Below are positions 58,948 to 64,000 of a DNA stretch of 64,000 nucleotides, in pieces. The DNA is taken from the NCBI GenBank assembly GCA_003342895.1, contig PTFA01000081.1, forward strand, positions 3,176,181 to 3,240,180, written 5' to 3'. How positions within the stretch are numbered: the first letter of the stretch is position 1; each line of letters opens with the position of its first letter. The notes under the pieces are model-generated. The model was not told the origin of the DNA. It ran no database searches and saw only the letters and a program-made list of their open reading frames with translations. Made by a program: the position numbers and the translations under genes. The stretch is from Casuarius casuarius. Taxonomy: Eukaryota > Chordata > Aves > Casuariiformes > Casuariidae.

Positions 58948-61900
58948 GCACTACTGAAAATGAAAGGTCAGATGCTGCCCCTAATCTGTTTGCGCAGCTC
59001 CCAGCGGAGCCCAGGGTGACTCATTCCTACACAAGGTCTTGGAGCCTGTCACCCTGTTACGGGAATGTTTTACAACGGATGAAGTGAGCCAAACAAAGGG
59101 CCGCGGTCCCTGTTGTGCACGGCATTGTGCACGTGCTGATTAAATGGACAGTCACGGCCCACTACTTGCAGCCAGCGTCCCCAGTCCTGCAAGGATTTCC
59201 GTGCAGGCTGGCCCCGGACCTACGCGCGACCCGCTGAAGTCGAGCATGAGACACAGGACATATTGCACAAATGGACCTCCATCACACAGGGAGCCTACAA
59301 ACNCAAAGGCAGCCGCGAAACTCATTGCAGGGTCAGGGCTGAAATCACAGCAGAAGAAAAATGGACATGTTTGAGGTGGAAATGGAAGGTAAGGCAGGAT
59401 AAAGGGTCCAAAAGCATATCTTGGCACATTGAACGCTCGTTATAGGTCACCAGCTAGAAAGAAAGCTGGCATGACAGCACCTGGTTTGCACACATCAGAG
59501 CACTTCCAGCAAGCTTGAAGCATTACTACATTAGCATTCACTTTAGCTGGCAACGTGTAAAAACACTATGACCATAGTAGTGTCTTTACTGGTCGCAAAA
59601 ACAAGATCTTCTGCGATACAGTGGGTATCTGTTGATACATTATTCAGATTGGTACAAAGTTGAATCTCCTTGTCCTGCATTATGTGGTAGCATTCAGAAG
59701 TGGATGGATGGTTTTCTGATTCTGAATACAGAGTCTTCCTCGTCTATGGCTGACGACAGGTTCTGAATGACGATGTTTAGAGGCTACAGACTCAAGCTAC
59801 CTAGCTCACTTCTCTGCTCCCCCGGGCATGTCTTTTTATCTTATTCCCATGTCTCATCAGGCTAGGTAAGAAGATCCACACTTTGACAACTCTAACTGGT
59901 AAGAAAAATTGGAACAAACATGAGATTTCCAAAACACCCAAATAGTAGGAAGTTTAATAGAGGCCAGATAACTGGTCAAAACTTAAATATTGTCTGCCAC
60001 TGCATAAGCAGCACGAGATCAGTTCCTATGGAGCTTCCAGCACTCCTCTTCAGCCGAGCTGATGGTCACACAAACAACAACTCCTGACTTCTGGTCTTGA
60101 GTAGACACACAGTAAGAAACAAACTCCATGCCAACAAAAATATGAACTTCCAGGCCACTATCAAGCACCAAATCACTACAAGCATCACGACTGAAAGACA
60201 AACATCACCACTGGAAGCACTTCAATGCCAGATGCTTCTGACAAATGTAAAACTAACAAAACCAAACGCTTCCCCAGGGCTNAGGTTTCTAGTTGTTCAT
60301 TTTTTAAAACAAAACTCAGGGGCCATTGGCCTGTGAATGTCATGCACCCAATTGACAGGACAGCTGTAGCACCTTCAGCCTACCAGTAGGAAGATATTTA
60401 AAAAAGAGGTGTTATAATGGGGGAAAAACCCACATCATCTTCCAGTTAGCAGCAGCAGTGCCCTCTAGGCCACAACCCCAGAAGAGGAGGACAGTGATCT
60501 TAAGACACTGGCTGGAAGATGCTCCCACAAAGTAGGGACCACGGGAGCCTCTCTGCAGACAGGCTGCCCCCCCTTCTCCAGCCCACATGACTGCTGGATC
60601 CAGCCCTGCCGATACGGATCGTACCCACCAACCACCCAAGGCAAATTCACTGAGGCTTGCACATCCCTCTGAGAATCCTGAAAATAGGGTACTAAGTGGA
60701 GTGCAACGTTTTATTGAAGCCATGACTAATTTTCCAACTCGTAAAAGCCAGTGGGTCTTAGCAGCCCATGCGGGCAGGCCTGTCAAAGTGTTTTCATACT
60801 GCCTTGAAGAATGTAATNGTCGATTGCTTTTTCTGGTTCTGAAATTCAGTATTAAAAACACGTATTACCCAAATACAGTTTCCAAAGGAACTGGGGATTC
60901 TAATAGTCTAATGACTGTCTCCTAGAGTTCATTTTTCACTTTTCAATAATTGGTTTTTCAGCTGCATTTGCATAGAGTACATGTAAAATTCCATAGCCCA
61001 TTAAGTTAATCACAACATGAAGCTAATAAGCATGGACACGCAAAGACATACCTAAGCCCAGATCAATTTTTGAAGTGGTGATTTGAAGTTGCAGCAGAAT
61101 AACTACACCTCGAGCCTGGCAATTTGATAGGTAAGAATGCGCTTTAAAGAATCCAAATTTACCCTGAAATTTTACACTGCTGAGAACAGCCTGTAGTCAT
61201 ACAACATACTCTTCTTCTCAAGGAGAGAGAGAGAGGGGAAGAAACAAAGAAACCACTTTGAAAAGAGGATTTTAGCAACAGCGAAACTCAGTCCGTAATT
61301 TCCCCTTTCATGTTTGCTTTTGCCTGCTCTACCTCCCACCCAACGGCCTCCCCAGTTACGGTGCTTGCAATGGCCAAGCGCGTTGAACGACGATGTTATA
61401 CCGATCGCAGACAGGTTGTCCGACCCTGCCCTGGGGGCTGGAGCCATCTCCTGACCCGGCNCAGAAGGCACGTACCTCCTGCTCTTGGAAACCTGATGGT
61501 TTCCGCAGGAAAGTTTTCATTTTGCAGAACAGTTCTGTACTGACGGCTTCCCATCTGCCCGCCTGGAGGGCTTGTTCGATTTTCTTTGAAAACAGGGTTT
61601 TATTCTGGAAAGTCATGCCTGAGAAAAACACATTTTTCTCCCCCCGCCCCCTTCTTTTTTAAAGTAGTGTTTCATCCTGATAAAGATAGGAAAGATTTTT
61701 TTAGAACATACCCTTTTTCCCCAGGTGAAAAAGGGATTTCCATTTTCTGGCTANGTCTTCAAGCAAGGCTCAAGTAGAGCAGACGATGTCAGGGTTTAAG
61801 TGCTTTCTGGATGGTGGTTTTGTGTCTGTAGCGTTGCTCTCTTTTGAAGCTTAAGCATCTGAACTAAATCATGGGAACTTAGCCAGAGGCTGTTTGGTCA

Positions 61901-61950
61901 GCATTGGCTTTCAAGAGGTGAGGGCTTGGTGAAAGAAGAGAAGGCACTGC
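58948..61950. other. Non-coding DNA, possible sauropsid repeat at 58.97-59.05 kb
   Basis: GCTGCCCCTAATCTGTTTGC and AGCTCCCAGCGGAGCCCAGG near 58973-59025 resemble phrases from old sauropsid repeats, but the match is too short to classify. A good donor-like AAG/GTAAGG at 59389 lacks a convincing pyrimidine tract upstream. At 60456-60474, AGTGCCCTCTAGGCCAC partly matches the CTCF core. No gene. Confidence 0.45.
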
Positions 61951-64000
61951 TTTTCTCCACAATAATACTGAATATATATATTTGAAGGCATCTTCTCTTG
62001 ATTTGGACTTCTTTTGCTCTTTCTGTTGATTTGTAGAATATGTTATTTAAAATATATTACACAAACAAAGAATTGAGGTGTCCTTCTGGTAGAAGGACCG
62101 TTTCCTTCTAAGGAAGAAGAACCAAACCATCAACTCAAGTGATCTGCCCTCTCCTAGGAGGTTCAAGAGGATTTGGCACANGTTTTGTTTTAATGCCACA
62201 GCTACTCTTTATTTCTCTGCAATTATTCAGATATGAAGCCTTAATTTTGTTGTTGTTTTTGTTAATCATGACATCATGGGTGGAAACAGGGCAAAGAAGT
62301 AGCCCCAGAGGGAAATAAAATCAATCCAAGTTGCTCATTAAAAGGTAAACCGTCAATAATCTTTGTCAGGCCTTTTTATCTTGGGTTTTAGCACAGTGTG
62401 ATCCCTAAGGCAGCATGCAGTATTGAGATTTAAAATGGCTCCTACTTTTCACATCTCCATCAGGAAGATTAACTCCTTCAACACGGGCTGAAATTACCCC
62501 GATTCTAATCGGCACATGAAAATGGCACAGGATTAAGAGAGATCATTTTGTAACAGCTTTTNGGTAACTGTGCTGACAGAGAAGGAAAAATCAGCTTCTG
62601 AACTTGATTGAAAAGGTATAAATCAGAGAGATCTCCACAGACAGAGTCTCCTCTATGAACAGTCAGATCAGAATCTGATCATTTCACATTTTTAAACATT
62701 TATCTATAAAATAATTGTAATTGAACATGTGTGGATTTTTCCTAACATTTCAATTTTTTCCATAAATGAACAGACACCCAATTTAAACACCATAAAAGTT
62801 GATTGGAAAAGTTCATTCATCTAAATACTTGGTACCAAGATTAAAGATTTTTCTATCAATTTCCTGGGAATAAACCCTTTATTATAAACCTTTATACCTT
62901 TGAAACTATGGTGAGCTCCTATCTAGCATTAACATGGGGATAACCACAGAAGTGATAACAACACNTTTCTATGGGAATAATATTTTTCTGGTCAGAGCTG
63001 ACACATCATGAAAAATTAGCTTCCCAAAGTAACATCTGTTGTCTTCTTCATCACAACGCTTTATGCNGACTACCAGCTACCTTTGCCTAAGTGTCCTCCT
63101 GCACAGATTTATTGCAATGGATAAGCACTATTCAAAATCAGTTTTTCGTTATCTTCTTACCCAAAATCCTGGGTTTGAGCAGCTAAGGGGTAGATTATGG
63201 AAAGGTACATATAGTGCTCATGCTGATGATGCCTGTCACCTCGTGCTGCAAGCAGGGACTTCCACATAAAAATTGAGCAACAGCTAAATTTGCATTCTAC
63301 CATCTCAAGACTTCTTGGAATAAGGATCTTGATGCACAGGAACAACAACACCTATATTAACAGAAAAATTGTCTGAATGGTCAAAATACTAGATTAATAG
63401 ACCCAATTATATTCCTCCGGATTGGTTTGCTAATGGGAAGATCCCAGAACACCTGTTATTTATGACAAAGTTAGCCGAGATCGCCGGGAAGTGCTTCCTT
63501 CCTCTGCCAAGACCCCACTAATTTGATAGGACAGCAGACCACACAGATGGCAGAGCTACCTCCACCGCTCGAGATGATATACTACTCTAGGAGACCACAC
63601 TCAAGGTTTTCATGCAAGAGCAGAAGTGACCGAAGACGCCGTGCTAGGCCATCCGACCTTTCACAGGCACTCCATGAGAGGTCTAGTAAATACACACTTG
63701 TTATTTGGGCGTGATAATTAAACTGATTTCTCTAGAAACCCTGGAATCTTCAACAAGGGGAAACAGCAAAGTAGGAAAAAAAAAAAAAAGCTTATTAAAT
63801 ACATTAAGAAAGTATGAGAAGCTGACAGTTGTGTTTTATCACCTTCCTACAGCCAGGTTTTCTTTACATGATGCTTGAATTCCAACAGTGAGGTAGGATT
63901 AAAAATAAAATCCATCATAAGCACACGAGTTTCTCATAGAGAAACCTAGTTTTGCAATGCAGGTTTGACGTGATCACACTAAAAAGACAGTAAAACAGCA
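61951..64000. other. AT-rich non-coding DNA to the end of the window
   Basis: 62200-63000 is AT-rich and CpG-poor with no repeat I recognise. An A-run is at 63776-63789. Open frames are 76 codons or less. No gene, RNA or promoter can be supported. Confidence 0.6.

Noticed and set aside
59280..59390. Exon ending at the AAG/GTAAGG donor at 59389
   Set aside because: The upstream acceptor has a poor pyrimidine tract and the flanking sequence resembles an old repeat.
60456..60474. CTCF site
   Set aside because: Only the CCCTCTAG core fits; the flanking GTGG part of the motif does not match. A similar half-match at about 23795 is also insufficient.
1..64000. CRISPR arrays, bacterial operons, phage or plasmid functions
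   Set aside because: The base texture, repeat types and lack of any dense coding are those of a vertebrate nuclear genome. No regularly spaced repeats are present.

Overview
This is a 64 kb stretch of vertebrate nuclear DNA that is almost certainly non-coding. I cannot support any intact protein-coding gene, tRNA, rRNA or CRISPR array. The longest stop-free stretches are about 150-215 codons. They lie in GC-rich patches, have equally long counterparts on other frames and the opposite strand, and read as low-complexity, arginine-, alanine- and proline-rich translations with no recognisable domain. The base texture points to a sauropsid and most likely a bird. AT-rich blocks with few CpGs alternate with short, very CpG-dense patches, interspersed repeats are sparse and old, and those I recognise are sauropsid types: a CR1-like LINE, tRNA-derived SINEs and an old Ty3/Gypsy fragment. 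I see no young CR1 3' end and no SINE less than strongly diverged. The species and the locus cannot be named from sequence alone. Many isolated single N bases are scattered through the window, which looks like an assembly or ambiguity-masking trait.

Layout. 1-7.2 kb is AT-moderate to AT-rich intergenic or intronic sequence. 7.2-9.4 kb holds two CpG-dense patches and a candidate 33-bp minus-strand exon. 10.7-14.6 kb is the most GC- and CpG-rich part, with a 1.2 kb CpG-island-like run at 13.4-14.6 kb. 16.58 kb has an inverted SINE. 20.2-21.7 kb is GC-rich again, followed by an AT-rich block with two cAMP-response-element-like sites and small inverted repeats. 23.8 kb has an open minus-strand exon-like segment with good splice signals. 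24.7-25.2 kb is an inverted CR1-like reverse-transcriptase relic. 27.6-28.2 kb is a minus-strand Ty3/Gypsy integrase relic. 31.1-36.1 kb carries two or three plus-strand or inverted SINE relics and a MITE-like fragment. 39.4-41.8 kb is CpG-rich. 41.8-43.2 kb is AT-rich and looks like a regulatory desert. 43.4-45.8 kb contains a pair of diverged direct repeats about 2.1 kb apart. 46.2-46.8 kb has a SINE and two microsatellites. 50.4-52.3 kb has strong splice-acceptor-like sites, including a 60-bp exon candidate at 51.3 kb. 57.2-58.9 kb is strikingly pyrimidine-rich on the plus strand. The remainder is ordinary AT-rich sequence.

How it fits together. The most economical reading is a large intron or gene-desert segment with scattered candidate regulatory blocks and fossil retroelements. 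The three exon-like segments are the best leads to transcription, but splice signals of that quality are expected a few times by chance in 64 kb on two strands. I found no convincing evidence for a new biological system.
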